Assembly (NCBI RefSeq): GCF_000374545.1
Contig: NZ_KB894592.1
Location: 1 to 64,000 of the forward strand
Length of the DNA: 64,000 nt
Source of the DNA: Anaeromusa acidaminophila DSM 3853
GTDB taxonomy: Bacteria; Bacillota; Negativicutes; Anaeromusales; Anaeromusaceae
Direction: 5' to 3'
Position numbers and translations under genes: made by a program. Shown here in pieces: positions 35,217 to 44,463 of the stretch; the stretch's first letter is position 1, and the number at the start of each line of letters is the position of its first letter. Under the pieces are notes generated by a model. It ran no database searches and had not been told where the DNA came from. It saw only the letters and a program-made list of their open reading frames with translations.

Positions 35217-35679
35217 TTGCTTTCAACTCCTCACACAATCTTTGATATGCCTCGCCATGGGGCTCCAATTCAATCTCCCGTTCGTCCTGCGCGATTCCAT
35301 AACGCAAATAAATGCGCAAATGTTCCGCAGGCATTTCCTCCCAAAAAGCATCGGGCCACTCAATCAGCGCGATGCCGCGCCCTTCTACATAGCTGTAAAA
35401 ATCAATGTCCCAAAGCTGTGAAGCCTCTTCTAAGCGATACAAATCAAAATGATACATTTCACCTTTGCTGCTTTGGTATACATTCATCAGTGTAAACGTC
35501 GGGCTTGTTACATCCTCAGACACGCCCAAGCCATGAGTCAAGCCTTGCGAAAAAAGTGTTTTCCCCGCCCCCAAATCGCCGGAAAGGCAGAGCACTTCAT
35601 GCCCCTGCAATAAGCTTCCCAACCGCTGCGCCAGCTTCCAAGTTTCCTCCGGCGACACCGTCTTCCATTTCCACGACAT
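35197..35679 (-). CDS. tsaE: TsaE, t6A-complex ATPase
   Basis: 160 residues. P-loop in CLSGDLGAGKTLFSQGL, followed by DVTSPTFTLMNVYQ and YHFDLYRLEEASQLWDI, the standard TsaE sequence. The ATPase drives turnover of the TsaBD complex. Its start overlaps the thiL stop by 1 nt. Confidence 0.95.
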   Translation of the reverse strand: MSWKWKTVSPEETWKLAQRLGSLLQGHEVLCLSGDLGAGKTLFSQGLTHGLGVSEDVTSPTFTLMNVYQSSKGEMYHFDLYRLEEASQLWDIDFYSYVEGRGIALIEWPDAFWEEMPAEHLRIYLRYGIAQDEREIELEPHGEAYQRLCEELKANAGIGS

Positions 35680-36677
35680 TACATGTCCTCCTGTCGGAAA
35701 TGATTATAGCCACGTGGCTGCAGCAGCGTCCTCTGCCCGTCGTTCTGACGCAGATAAACCCCTTGCCCCCGGTTGACTGTGCCAATCACCGCCAACGGCA
35801 GCTCAGGCGCCTCACGCTGCAACTGCGCCAGCGTATCCGGCGACATCGTGCCAAGAAGCTGATAATCTTCGCCGCCGTAAAGAGCCCACTCCAAGGGATT
35901 GATCCGGGCTTGAAGCGCAGCATGCAGCACCTCTGTTGACAGCGGCACATCAGCCGCCCTTAGCTCTATCGAAACTCCGCTGGCCTCGGCGATTTCATTA
36001 GCCTCACTGGCCAAGCCGTCGCTAATGTCATTGAGACTGTTTACACCGGCTTCCCCCAGCATTTTCCCCCAGGCAACCTGGGGTCTGGGGCGCAAATGCC
36101 TCTCATGCAAAGTTTTTACCCAAGGCTCTTCTGGGGCTTCCTGTTGGCCCAGCAGGCACAAACCAGCGGCCGAATCTCCCACCGTGCCGGTCAGGACCAC
36201 TACGTCGCCGCACTGAGCGCCGCTGCGGTAACAGACCTTCTGAGGCAGCGCCTCGCCGGTAACAACCACATTCAAGACCAAGCCTTGCAAAGAGGAAACC
36301 GTATCCCCGCCAATAATGCCCACGTTATATTCTTTAGCCAGCGCCCTCATGCCTTGGTAAAGCTGTTGTACAAATTCCACCTGGCAATCCTGCGGCAGCG
36401 CCAAAGAAATCAACGCATGACGCGGACTACCTCCCATTGCGGCAATATCGCTAAGATTGGCCGCCATCGCCTTCCAGCCAAGACTCCAGGCATCGGTGGT
36501 AGTCAAAATAAAATGCACGCCTTCCACCAGCATATCCGTGGTCAGCAGCGTCACATGATCTGGAGTCGGTTGTACTACAGCGGCGTCATCGCCAATACCG
36601 ACAATTACTCCAGGCGTCTGCTCGGCCTCCTGGAGTAAACGAATCAGGCCAAATTCGCCTACTTCGCATATTTTCAT
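35679..36677 (-). CDS. thiL: Thiamine-monophosphate kinase
   Basis: 332 residues. GEFGLIRLLQEA start, GIGDDAAVVQ metal/ATP site, MAANLSDIAAMGGSPRHAL and GGDTVSSLQGL, all ThiL landmarks of the AIR-synthase superfamily. It phosphorylates thiamine monophosphate to the diphosphate. First gene of the thiL-tsaE-tsaB-rimI-tsaD operon. thiC lies upstream, but a terminator separates them. Confidence 0.95.
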   Translation of the reverse strand: MKICEVGEFGLIRLLQEAEQTPGVIVGIGDDAAVVQPTPDHVTLLTTDMLVEGVHFILTTTDAWSLGWKAMAANLSDIAAMGGSPRHALISLALPQDCQVEFVQQLYQGMRALAKEYNVGIIGGDTVSSLQGLVLNVVVTGEALPQKVCYRSGAQCGDVVVLTGTVGDSAAGLCLLGQQEAPEEPWVKTLHERHLRPRPQVAWGKMLGEAGVNSLNDISDGLASEANEIAEASGVSIELRAADVPLSTEVLHAALQARINPLEWALYGGEDYQLLGTMSPDTLAQLQREAPELPLAVIGTVNRGQGVYLRQNDGQRTLLQPRGYNHFRQEDM

Positions 36678-36763
36678 ATTCCCATAGCTCCCATCCTAAA
36701 AAGATAGCATCTGTTTTGTTTATTCTTGACCAACAAGCAATTCCCTGCTGAAAAAAGAAAGAC

Positions 36764-36793
36764 GAGGGCCCCTTTCTACAGAAAGAGTCCCCC
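36764..36793 (-). terminator. thiC terminator
   Basis: Minus strand: a GGGGGACTCTTTC/GAAAGGGGCCCTC hairpin with a 3-nt loop (one internal imperfection), then CGTCTTTCTTTTTTC. 60 bp after the thiC stop. Confidence 0.82.
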
Positions 36794-36852
36794 GCTTCAT
36801 TGCGGTATTTCTATAAACAAATGCCAGGATAAGGAGAACGAACAGCCTTCTT

Positions 36853-38154
36853 TTAGCAGGAACCGCCCGGTTTTCCCAAATGCTCGCTGACAATCTTCAT
36901 GGCGCAATAATCGCCGCACATCGAGCAGGCTTCCGCGTTGCCGGCGTTTCTCTCCTGCCGGTAGCGGCGCGCCTTTTCCGGATCCAAAGCCAACGAAATC
37001 TGGCCTTCCCAATCCAGCGCCTTACGGGCTTTCGCCATCGATAGATCCCACTCTTTCGCGCCAGGCACGCCCTTCACAATATCTGCAGCATGCGCCGCAA
37101 TGCGCGAGGCCATTACGCCTTCACGTACATCGTCAATAGTCGGCAGAGCTAAATGTTCAGCAGGCGTCACGTAGCATAAGAAGTCGGCGCCAGCGGCCGC
37201 CGCCAGCGTACCGCCAATAGCAGCTGTGATATGATCATAGCCCGGGGCCACATCCGTAACCAACGGTCCTAGAACATAGAAGGGGGCTCCTTTACAAAGA
37301 CGCTTCTGCAACTTCACATTGGCCTCAATCTGGTCATACGGCACATGGCCAGGTCCTTCCACCAGCACTTGCACGCCCTTGCCCCAGGCACGATCAACTA
37401 GCTCGCCCAAAATCAGCAATTCCTGCAATTGTCCGCGGTCGGTGGCATCTGCTAAACAGCCGGGGCGCAAGCCATCGCCTAAGCTGATGGTCGCATCATG
37501 ACGCAAACAGATATCCAGCAAATCATCATACCGCTCATACAAGGGATTTTCCTTATTATTATGCAGCATCCAGCCGGTTAAGAAGGAACCGCCGCGGCTG
37601 ACAATGTCCATCACGCGACCTTCCCGGCGCAGCCTGCCGATGCTTTCCATCGTAATACCGCAGTGAAGCGTCATGAAGTCCGCACCGTCTGCCGCTTGCT
37701 TTTCAATCACATGCAGCATGTCGTCTGCGGTCATCTCCATAATGGAACCTTTGCTTTTAATGGCTTCCACCGTGGCCTGATAGATGGGTACGGTACCGAC
37801 GGCAATGGTCGAGCGTTCAATAATCGCTCGCCGGGATGCGTCAATGTTATCGCCAGTGGACAAATCCATTACCGCATGAGCCCCTGCAGCAATAGCTGCA
37901 TCCAGCTTAGCTAATTCCGGTTCCAAATCAGGAAACGCACTGGATGTACCGATATTGGCGTTTACCTTGGTCGAAAGACCCTCGCCAAACCCAAACGGAC
38001 GCAAAGACGTATGATTGACATTGGCGCATATCGCCACCGTACCAGCGGCTACTTTTTCCCGCAACGTCTCTGGCGCCATGCCCTCCGCTTTAGCCACTCC
38101 AGCCAGAACCTCGGTGATTTTGCCTTGTCTTGCCAACTGCATTTGTGTTGCCAT
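36853..38154 (-). CDS. thiC: Phosphomethylpyrimidine synthase ThiC
   Basis: 433 residues from the ATG at 38154 (AAGGAGG upstream). Radical SAM enzyme of the ThiC class converting AIR to HMP phosphate. The C-terminal cluster motif is CSMCGDYCAMK (C-x2-C-x4-C), with DGLRPGCLADATDRGQLQEL and EGPGHVPYDQIEANV in the barrel. The open frame continues upstream through the riboswitch but is not coding there. Controlled by the TPP riboswitch in its leader. Confidence 0.97.
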   Translation of the reverse strand: MATQMQLARQGKITEVLAGVAKAEGMAPETLREKVAAGTVAICANVNHTSLRPFGFGEGLSTKVNANIGTSSAFPDLEPELAKLDAAIAAGAHAVMDLSTGDNIDASRRAIIERSTIAVGTVPIYQATVEAIKSKGSIMEMTADDMLHVIEKQAADGADFMTLHCGITMESIGRLRREGRVMDIVSRGGSFLTGWMLHNNKENPLYERYDDLLDICLRHDATISLGDGLRPGCLADATDRGQLQELLILGELVDRAWGKGVQVLVEGPGHVPYDQIEANVKLQKRLCKGAPFYVLGPLVTDVAPGYDHITAAIGGTLAAAAGADFLCYVTPAEHLALPTIDDVREGVMASRIAAHAADIVKGVPGAKEWDLSMAKARKALDWEGQISLALDPEKARRYRQERNAGNAEACSMCGDYCAMKIVSEHLGKPGGSC

Positions 38155-38233
38155 GTTTATTTGCCTCCTTCTCGTTCCAGCCTTAAGCCGGACGGCATGC
38201 AGCCGCTGAGAGGAAGCCAGCGATACTAACAAG

Positions 38234-38258
38234 GGACCCTCTCGTAAAGAGAGGGTAT
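38234..38258 (-). promoter_or_regulatory. Expression-platform hairpin of the thiC leader
   Basis: ACCCTCT/AGAGGGT hairpin directly after the TPP aptamer on the minus strand. No convincing T run follows, so control may be by translation or by a longer alternative pairing. Confidence 0.5.
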
Positions 38259-38263
38259 GCAAA

Positions 38264-38365
38264 ATCATAATGATCTTGTCCCACTTCCCTACGCTGGCAT
38301 TACCCAGAATCAGGTTCCAAGGGTCAACCGCCGCAGCAGTTTCTCAGCTTTCGCTCCCCTAGTGG
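38264..38365 (-). ncRNA. TPP riboswitch (Thi-box)
   Basis: Minus strand: AGGGGAGC...GCTGAGA, then GACCCTTGGAACCTGATTCT, then GGTAATGCCAGCGTAGGGAA. These are the conserved P2-P5 elements of the thiamine pyrophosphate aptamer in the right order. It lies 110 bp upstream of thiC. High TPP should lower thiC expression. Confidence 0.95.
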
Positions 38366-38404
38366 CTACTATGCAATTATTTATTAGTTATTGTAGCATA
38401 ACAA

Positions 38405-38427
38405 AGCCGCCGAAGCAATCGGCGGCT
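38405..38427 (-). terminator. Hairpin after the GerMN gene
   Basis: Perfect AGCCGCCGA/TCGGCGGCT stem with a 5-nt loop just beyond the stop at 38440; the minus-strand tail TTTGTTATG is only modestly T-rich. Confidence 0.65.
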
Positions 38428-38439
38428 CAAAAGGACCAT

Positions 38440-39021
38440 TTAGTGTTTAATTATTTTTTCCGAGCGGCTCAGGGGCTCGCTGATGTCTACATGCCCCTGC
38501 AGAGTAGTGCGGCGCTTGCCTTCTACTAAAATTTGCACGCTCTGCACTTCTGGAAATTCAGTTAACGTATTTACAATGGCCGCCACTAACAGACGCTCGC
38601 TCGTAGACCCGGCGTTTTGAGTAATCGCCTCGCTAAAATCCACATAAGCAATTTCGTCTTTAACCCATAAGCCTTTAATTTTTACTTCTTTCGGCAGCAA
38701 CCCCACCATACCGCTTCCATGGGGCGGAGCCGCCAGCAGTTCCATTGCCGTTTGAGCCGGATGATCATTTTTTTTCACCTGGAAAACTTCCGGTAACAAC
38801 CATCTGGCATCGTTAGAACCTCTATATACCTTGATTCGCATAGTCCCTGGCTCTGGTTGCGACATATCCCCTGATGGCACCAGAACTGCAGTCGCTGGCG
38901 TCGCCGCTGTTGCAGGCGCTGTTGCCGACGTTTGCGCCGAAGACGGTTTCATGTCGTTTGCGCAACCGCCTAAAAAGAGCGCCGTCATCAATAAGCACGC
39001 TATCGTAATATACCGCATCAT
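38440..39021 (-). CDS. GerMN-domain lipoprotein
   Basis: 193 residues. Lipoprotein signal MMRYITIACLLMTALFLGGC with the lipobox Cys at about residue 20, a Ser/Thr/Ala/Pro linker, then a GerMN domain (FQVKKNDHPAQTAMELLAAP; YVDFSEAITQNAGSTSERLL). The domain occurs in spore germination protein GerM and in cell-envelope proteins. It overlaps the amidase gene by 4 nt, so the pair probably acts together on peptidoglycan; the exact role is unknown. Confidence 0.88.
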   Translation of the reverse strand: MMRYITIACLLMTALFLGGCANDMKPSSAQTSATAPATAATPATAVLVPSGDMSQPEPGTMRIKVYRGSNDARWLLPEVFQVKKNDHPAQTAMELLAAPPHGSGMVGLLPKEVKIKGLWVKDEIAYVDFSEAITQNAGSTSERLLVAAIVNTLTEFPEVQSVQILVEGKRRTTLQGHVDISEPLSRSEKIIKH

Positions 39022-40097
39022 TGGCTCCCCCCTGACGCTGCAGCCTTGCGGAAAAAGCTATCCAATCCCATAACAATGGCGTTAGCCATTTTTTGTTGAA
39101 ACGTCGGCGAAGCCAATAAACGTTCTTCTTCTGGATTGGAGATGAAAGCTAATTCTACTAAAGTCGCCGGCATAACCGTTCTTTTGATCACATAGAAATT
39201 GGCTGTATTGGATCCACGGTCATTCCGTCCGCCTGCATTAAGCAGCTGCTCCTGCAAGCAATCGGAAAGCAGACCGTCGTATTTCGTCTTTTCATAGTAA
39301 AAGCTGCTGGTCCCGCTAGCCGTGGGGCTGCTGAAGGAGTCGTTATGAATGCTGACAAACGCATCGGCTCTAGCGTTATTGGCCACGGCCGTCCTCGCGC
39401 TCAGTTCCTCAACATTGCTCGCATTGGGACCAAAAACATCCTTGTCAGTTACACGAGTCATCACAACTTTAGCGCCTGACTTTTCCAAAAGCGCTTTTGT
39501 TCGCATAGCTATCGCCAAAGTAACATCTTTTTCTTTCAGACCGCTCGGTCCAAGCGCGCCTGAATCGCTGCCGCCATGGCCCGGATCAAGAGTAATCACT
39601 TTCCCTTTGAGGCCAGCTGAAAATTTCAACTTAGTCAAAGGAGCGGAAGACGATTGTATGTCTAATACTATTCGAAAAGGCCGTCCCGCCTTATCGTCCG
39701 CCGGTAACGTAAACACCTTATAATCTCCGGCTTGCACCACGCCAGGCAAATTCACTGTTAAAGCAAGATCCGATCCGCTGCGCTTAAAAACCGCCGTATT
39801 GGCAATTTTTCCGTCCAACTGATAGGAAGCTTTGACCCCTTTCCCCAGCTTCACTCCTGGCAAGGCCAACGTCAAATTAGGCAATGGCGTCGCCGATACC
39901 GCCGCTTCCGGTACGGTTAGAGGGCCGTTCAAATCCAAAACAAGGCGCAACTTCGCAGCTCCTGTCGCCGCATCTATATGCACATGAGATTTCACATTCT
40001 GCACCTGCGTCGCTTGCGTGGCCGCTTCAGTCACCGAAATAGGGCTAAAGCATAGCAGCAGCAAAAATAAGCATAAAAAACAAACTATGCGTCGCAA
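39018..40097 (-). CDS. N-acetylmuramoyl-L-alanine amidase (AMIN + Amidase_3)
   Basis: About 360 residues from a TTG at 40097, chosen because AAAGGAGGG lies 7 nt upstream and a signal peptide follows at once (RRIVCFLCLFLLLLCF). An N-terminal AMIN domain (residues ~35-150) for envelope targeting is followed by a zinc amidase domain: VITLDPGHGGSDSGALG, the Glu in LSARTAVANNARADAF, SIHNDSF, and a C-terminal VELAFISNPEEERLL. It cleaves the bond between muramic acid and the stem peptide. Coupled to the GerMN gene. Confidence 0.93.
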   Translation of the reverse strand: MRRIVCFLCLFLLLLCFSPISVTEAATQATQVQNVKSHVHIDAATGAAKLRLVLDLNGPLTVPEAAVSATPLPNLTLALPGVKLGKGVKASYQLDGKIANTAVFKRSGSDLALTVNLPGVVQAGDYKVFTLPADDKAGRPFRIVLDIQSSSAPLTKLKFSAGLKGKVITLDPGHGGSDSGALGPSGLKEKDVTLAIAMRTKALLEKSGAKVVMTRVTDKDVFGPNASNVEELSARTAVANNARADAFVSIHNDSFSSPTASGTSSFYYEKTKYDGLLSDCLQEQLLNAGGRNDRGSNTANFYVIKRTVMPATLVELAFISNPEEERLLASPTFQQKMANAIVMGLDSFFRKAAASGGSQ

Positions 40098-40143
40098 AAA
40101 ATACCCTCCTTTAAACCTTAAGAAGCTATGCTTCCTAAAAACG

Positions 40144-40173
40144 AAAGGCGGCACGCCGCAGCATGCCGCCTTT
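40144..40173 (-). terminator. mazF terminator
   Basis: Perfect AAAGGCGGCA/TGCCGCCTTT stem, then CGTTTTT on the minus strand, 8 bp after the mazF stop. Confidence 0.85.
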
Positions 40174-40180
40174 ATGTACG

Positions 40181-40531
40181 TCAGACGGGTATCAGCCCCA
40201 GACTGATCTTGAGTGCTTCATCTACCTTGCGCATCATATCGGCATCCAGGTGCGTTACTTTTTCCTGCAGCCTTCGCTTATCAATGGTCCGAATTTGTTC
40301 CAACAAAATAACAGAGTCTTTTTCGAGTTGAAAGCGTTGTGCCGCCACTTCTACATGAGTAGGCAGCTTAGCTTTAGAAATTTGTGAAGTAATCGCCGCA
40401 ATGATCACAGTAGGGCTGTAGCGATTGCCGACATCATTTTGCACAACCAACACTGGTCGGTGTCCACCTTGCTCGGAGCCGACAACAGGGCTCAGGTTTG
40501 CATAGAAAACATCCCCTCGCCGTATCGCCAT
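40181..40531 (-). CDS. mazF: MazF/PemK-family endoribonuclease toxin
   Basis: 116 residues with [20 protein letters not shown] and [20 protein letters not shown], the Firmicute EndoA/MazF sequence including the active-site Arg and Thr region ([20 protein letters not shown]). It cuts single-stranded mRNA and is neutralised by the product of the gene immediately upstream, which it overlaps by 1 nt. Confidence 0.95.
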   Translation of the reverse strand: MAIRRGDVFYANLSPVVGSEQGGHRPVLVVQNDVGNRYSPTVIIAAITSQISKAKLPTHVEVAAQRFQLEKDSVILLEQIRTIDKRRLQEKVTHLDADMMRKVDEALKISLGLIPV

Positions 40532-40794
40532 CAGCTTTTACCTTCCATCCACATCATGGACAAGGAAAAGCATTCCACATCAATTACAGGGGCCTCTTCC
40601 GCAAGTCCCAGATTAATGGCAGCCATTTCCTCATAGCCTCGCCGCATCTGTTCCCGTTTACGAGCCTGCAAATAGATTTCTACAGCATCCTCAAAGCACT
40701 GGCTTACCGAGCACTGTTTTTCCTTTGCCACGCCGCCCACCTCTTGCACTAAGGAGCTGGGAAGGGTGACAACGATTTGGCGCAAATCAGACAT
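40531..40794 (-). CDS. mazE: MazE-type antitoxin (ribbon-helix-helix)
   Basis: 87 residues. The N-terminal RHH DNA-binding fold ([20 protein letters not shown]) resembles Bacillus EndoAI; the C-terminal acidic/hydrophobic tail ([17 protein letters not shown]) probably occupies the toxin's RNA-binding groove. It should autorepress the mazEF promoter. Confidence 0.87.
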   Translation of the reverse strand: MSDLRQIVVTLPSSLVQEVGGVAKEKQCSVSQCFEDAVEIYLQARKREQMRRGYEEMAAINLGLAEEAPVIDVECFSLSMMWMEGKS

Positions 40795-40888
40795 CCAAGC
40801 TACCTCCGCTCTTTAGGCCCCCGCCTGTATCTCAATACCCATAGTCAAAGCAATCATATACCTATTATAAAAGGCATACCCGCCAGTG

Positions 40889-42445
40889 TCAAACCGTTTT
40901 CTCAGTTAAAGCATGTCTGGCAGTCGCCAAAGCGGCGACCACATCGCCTGCAGCCATGCCAATCCGGCCGGTTTCCGCCACAATATCGCCGGCCAGACCA
41001 TGCAAATAAACCCCTGCCACCGCAGCAGAAACCGGCTTCATGCCTTGACCCAAGAGCGCCGCAATTACGCCTGTAAGCACATCGCCGCACCCCCCTGTCG
41101 CCATACCCGCGTTGCCTGTGGGATTAATCCAAGCTTCTCCGTTTGGAGCGGCAATGACAGTTCCTGCGCCTTTCAGAACTACCACTGATTGACAGGATTC
41201 CGCCGCTAATTTGGCAATCCCCAAACGATCCCCATTAACCTCTGCAATACTGCAATCCAATAAAGCAGCCAGTTCTCCAGGATGCGGCGTCAAAACAGCC
41301 GGTTCTTTTCGCTCTGTCAACGCCTCCGCCTGACCGCAAAAAGCATATAGCGCATCAGCGTCTAAGACCAGCGGCGTTTCCACCGTCCGCGCCACTTGCC
41401 GCACGCAAGCCAAGGTGCTTTCTTGTCTTCCGATGCCAGGTCCTATGGCCAGAGCATTCATTTTGTCAGCCCACTCCACTAGCCGCTCTGCCGCTTCGTT
41501 ATGCCAGCCGCCATCCGCCGCTTCCGGCAACGGCCTTGTCATCACTTCCGTCAGTTTCAGAGCCGCCGTAGGTTGTAATGACGCAGGCGTCGCCAACGTA
41601 ACCAGACCAGCTCCACCACGTACAGCCCCTTCCGCCGCCAGACAGGCGGCGCCGCAAAAAGACAAGCTCCCTGCCGCCAACAGCACTCTGCCGCTTATCC
41701 CCTTATGCGCATCCTCCGGCCTCGTCGGCAATAATTGGCGTACATAAGCAGCCGTAGTCAACTGCTGTTGAATCCCGACTCCGTCCAGCACCTCCGGCGG
41801 CATGCCAATATCCGCCGTTACCCAGCCTCCTGCATAAGCAGCGCCGGGATAAAATAGCAAACCCGGTTTAGGCAAAGCAAAAGTAACGGTATGAGCCGCC
41901 TGTACTGCATCTAAAGAAGCTTGTCCTGTATCCGCCTCTACGCCGCTAGGCAAATCCACCGCCCAAACCGGTAACCCGCTCTGATTCATCAACCGAGCCG
42001 CGCGAGCCAATTCGCCTCCTAACGCACCATGAAATCCAGTACCTACAAGCGCATCTACAAGCGCATCCGCAAAGAGAATGCTCAACCGAGCTTTTTCCCA
42101 GTCCCGTTCCTCGCGCAACGCAATAACTTCACCTCCATACCGGCGCAAAAGCTCTAAGTGAAACCGAGCATCTCCATTGACCTCCTCTTCAGAAGCCACC
42201 AGAAAAACCTTCACCTTCGCATTCTGACACAAGGCATGGCGCGCCGCCACAAAGCCGTCGCCGCCATTATTTCCTTTGCCGCAAAAAAAGCTCACTTTTT
42301 TGCCTGCCAGTCCTCTAAGAATCTGCGCCATGTGGCGTGTTACCGCCACGCCGGCATGCTCCATCAGCATTTGACCAGGGAATTTATATTTTTCAATGGT
42401 GATTTGATCGCAGGCCCGCATCTGCGCTGCTGTCGCAACTTGCAT
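40889..42445 (-). CDS. nnr: Bifunctional NAD(P)H-hydrate repair enzyme
   Basis: About 518 residues from the ATG at 42445 (GGAGGGGG upstream). The N-terminal epimerase (NnrE/YjeF_N) has FFCGKGNNGGDGFVAARHAL; the C-terminal ADP-dependent dehydratase (NnrD/YjeF_C) has AVRGGAGLVTLATPASLQP, LTPHPGELAALL and NAGMATGGCGDVLTGVIAAL. Both activities repair NADH/NADPH hydrates. The start overlaps the end of acpS by about 50 nt, the usual acpS-nnr neighbour pair. Confidence 0.94.
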   Translation of the reverse strand: MQVATAAQMRACDQITIEKYKFPGQMLMEHAGVAVTRHMAQILRGLAGKKVSFFCGKGNNGGDGFVAARHALCQNAKVKVFLVASEEEVNGDARFHLELLRRYGGEVIALREERDWEKARLSILFADALVDALVGTGFHGALGGELARAARLMNQSGLPVWAVDLPSGVEADTGQASLDAVQAAHTVTFALPKPGLLFYPGAAYAGGWVTADIGMPPEVLDGVGIQQQLTTAAYVRQLLPTRPEDAHKGISGRVLLAAGSLSFCGAACLAAEGAVRGGAGLVTLATPASLQPTAALKLTEVMTRPLPEAADGGWHNEAAERLVEWADKMNALAIGPGIGRQESTLACVRQVARTVETPLVLDADALYAFCGQAEALTERKEPAVLTPHPGELAALLDCSIAEVNGDRLGIAKLAAESCQSVVVLKGAGTVIAAPNGEAWINPTGNAGMATGGCGDVLTGVIAALLGQGMKPVSAAVAGVYLHGLAGDIVAETGRIGMAAGDVVAALATARHALTEKTV

Positions 42446-42833
42446 GCTCTTCCCCCTCCGTTCCCCATAAAAGACATTGCGCAGCCGCATACATCTTTGT
42501 ATGCGTCAAAGACAAATGAATATCAACAACGCCATGTTTGCTTGCCAATTCTCTAAAAAAGCCGTGTACTATCAGCTTAGGCTTGCCTAATATGTCATTT
42601 AATACTTCTACATCCTGCAGGGTGCCGCCGCGCAAGCCTGTTCCCAACGCCTTGAGAAAGGCTTCCTTGGCGGCAAAACGAGCTGCATAGGACGCCGCCC
42701 TTCCAGCACCGCGCCCCTCACAGGCGGCAATTTCACCTGGCGTGTATACCCGTTCCACAAAACGAGGCCGCTCAATGGCCTTTGCAATTCGGTCCACTTC
42801 CACTAAATCCAAACCAATGCCAATAACGCGCAT
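42393..42833 (-). CDS. acpS: Holo-acyl-carrier-protein synthase
   Basis: About 146 residues from the ATG at 42833. GIGLDLVEVDRIAKAIERP (metal-binding Asp) and ASYAARFAAKEAFLKALGTG (catalytic Glu) are the AcpS signatures, with HLSLTHTKMYAAAQCLL at the end. It attaches 4'-phosphopantetheine to ACP. The last ~20 residues (GTEGEEHASCDSSADAGLRS) are an extension beyond the usual ~125, encoded where the gene overlaps nnr. Confidence 0.93.
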   Translation of the reverse strand: MRVIGIGLDLVEVDRIAKAIERPRFVERVYTPGEIAACEGRGAGRAASYAARFAAKEAFLKALGTGLRGGTLQDVEVLNDILGKPKLIVHGFFRELASKHGVVDIHLSLTHTKMYAAAQCLLWGTEGEEHASCDSSADAGLRSNHH

Positions 42834-42863
42834 ACAGGTTTGCACCTCTTTCATTTTAAAAAA

Positions 42864-42899
42864 GAACCCCTTGCCGTACATTGTGTACGCAAGAGGTTC
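42864..42899 (-). terminator. motAB terminator
   Basis: GAACC(C)CTTGC-CGTACA/TGTACG-CAAGAGGTTC hairpin, then TTTTTTAAAA on the minus strand, just after the motB stop at 42910. Confidence 0.82.
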
Positions 42900-42909
42900 T
42901 TTCCATTTC

Positions 42910-43674
42910 CTACAGCCGCGTCGAGCGCATAATCAGCACTTCCACACGCCGATTTTTCGAACGTCCCTCCGGCGTTTCATTCGTCATAATCGGTCGGTAC
43001 TCTCCATAGCCGATCGCACTGAAACGCTCTGGTTTTAACGAGCCATCAGCGATCAAATAGCGCATAAAATTCACAGCCCGTTGGGAACTCAACTCCCAGT
43101 TGGATGGAAAATCGCGAGTATTAATCGGCACATTATCCGTATGACCGGATACGCTGATACGTTGATTCAGCACAGCCAGCATCTTGCCAATTTCAGTTGC
43201 GAAACGCTGGGACTGAGGCAATAAGGTCGCACTTCCCGAAGGAAAAAGCGCGCTGTCCCGAATGCGGATCATCAAGCCGTCTTCGGTCATCACGGTCTGC
43301 AAATCCCCGGCAAGATTGTTGTTCTTAATGTACTGCTCCAGCTTCTTTTGGGTTTCCATCAAATCCATAGATTCTTTTAAAAAAGCCTGTTCTTTAGCTT
43401 CATTCATCCCGGAAGCATTCATGCCTTGAGGCGTTGGCGGCTGCCCTTGCGTTACAGAAGGCTGCCCTGGCGCACTATCCAGCATGGCTTGACCGCTAAA
43501 GGCTACATTAAGAGAAGCGGCAATTTGTTCAAACTTCTTTTGATCTACCTGCGCAGCCGCAAATAGTACAATGAACAAAGCCAAAAGCAACGTCAATATA
43601 TCTGCATACGGAACGAGCCAGGTTTCGTCAATATGTTCTTCATGATGCGCTTCGTGGTGTTTTTTTCTGGACAT
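42910..43674 (-). CDS. motB: Flagellar stator protein MotB
   Basis: 254 residues. A short cytoplasmic N-terminus rich in His (KKHHEAHHEEHIDETW), a single TM carrying the proton-accepting Asp in VPYADILTLLLALFIVLFAA, and a C-terminal OmpA-like peptidoglycan-binding domain with SVSGHTDNVPINTRDFPSNW and NWELSSQRAVNFMRYL. Forms the proton-driven stator with MotA, whose gene is 6 bp upstream. Confidence 0.94.
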   Translation of the reverse strand: MSRKKHHEAHHEEHIDETWLVPYADILTLLLALFIVLFAAAQVDQKKFEQIAASLNVAFSGQAMLDSAPGQPSVTQGQPPTPQGMNASGMNEAKEQAFLKESMDLMETQKKLEQYIKNNNLAGDLQTVMTEDGLMIRIRDSALFPSGSATLLPQSQRFATEIGKMLAVLNQRISVSGHTDNVPINTRDFPSNWELSSQRAVNFMRYLIADGSLKPERFSAIGYGEYRPIMTNETPEGRSKNRRVEVLIMRSTRL

Positions 43675-43680
43675 CAGAGA

Positions 43681-44463
43681 CTACTCCTCTTTCTTCGGCT
43701 TCAAACCAGCCCGCTCGTTCGCCGGAATGAAGACCATCAGTTTTGCCTCAATCGCCGTAGGCGAATCGCCAGCCTGCAAAGACAGGATGCCTTCCACCAT
43801 CATTTTGCGTATTTCCGACTCCCGTCCGGACATGATTTTCAGCTTGTTCGCAAATGGATGCCACAACACATAACCAGTAAAAATACCCAAAAGAGTCGCC
43901 ACAAAGGCAGCGGCAATAGCAGGACCCAGCTTATCAATATCCGACAAGTTGCCCAGGGCGGCAATCAAGCCAACTACCGCTCCCAATACGCCCAGCGTCG
44001 GGGCGTATGTTCCCGCTTGGCTGAACATCTGCGCTCCATTACGATGACGTTCTTCCATGCTGCGAATTTCCGCATCCAATACGTCTGCTACGAAGTCTGG
44101 ATCCAGGCCGTCAATGACCATGCTCAAACCACTCTTTAAAAACTGATCTGAGATTTCATCCACACGGCTCTCCAGCGCCAAAATCCCTTCACGCCGCGCA
44201 GTCTGAGACAACTCCACAAACAAAGGTACCAATTCCTGTTTGGTCATCATCTCCGGCAAGCGAACCAATTGTTTAAACAGCGTCGGCATCTGCTTGACCT
44301 GCTGCATAGGAAACGCATTAAAGATACAAGCAATCGTCCCCAAAATGATAATCATAAATGCCGCTGGATTTGCCAGTGAAGTCAAACTGGCTCCTTTTAT
44401 AACCATACCGCCGAGTACGGCCACCAGACCTAATACAACTCCAATAATTGTTGACTGCTCCAA
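43681..44463 (-). CDS. motA: Flagellar stator protein MotA
   Basis: 260 residues, four TM helices. VLGLVAVLGGMVIKGASL starts TM1; the cytoplasmic loop carries RREGILALESRVDEISDQFL, with charged residues for rotor contact; AGTYAPTLGVLGAVVGLIAAL and GPAIAAAFVATLLGIFTGYV are TM3 and TM4 with the conserved Pro/Thr. First gene of motAB. Confidence 0.95.
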   Translation of the reverse strand: MEQSTIIGVVLGLVAVLGGMVIKGASLTSLANPAAFMIIILGTIACIFNAFPMQQVKQMPTLFKQLVRLPEMMTKQELVPLFVELSQTARREGILALESRVDEISDQFLKSGLSMVIDGLDPDFVADVLDAEIRSMEERHRNGAQMFSQAGTYAPTLGVLGAVVGLIAALGNLSDIDKLGPAIAAAFVATLLGIFTGYVLWHPFANKLKIMSGRESEIRKMMVEGILSLQAGDSPTAIEAKLMVFIPANERAGLKPKKEE

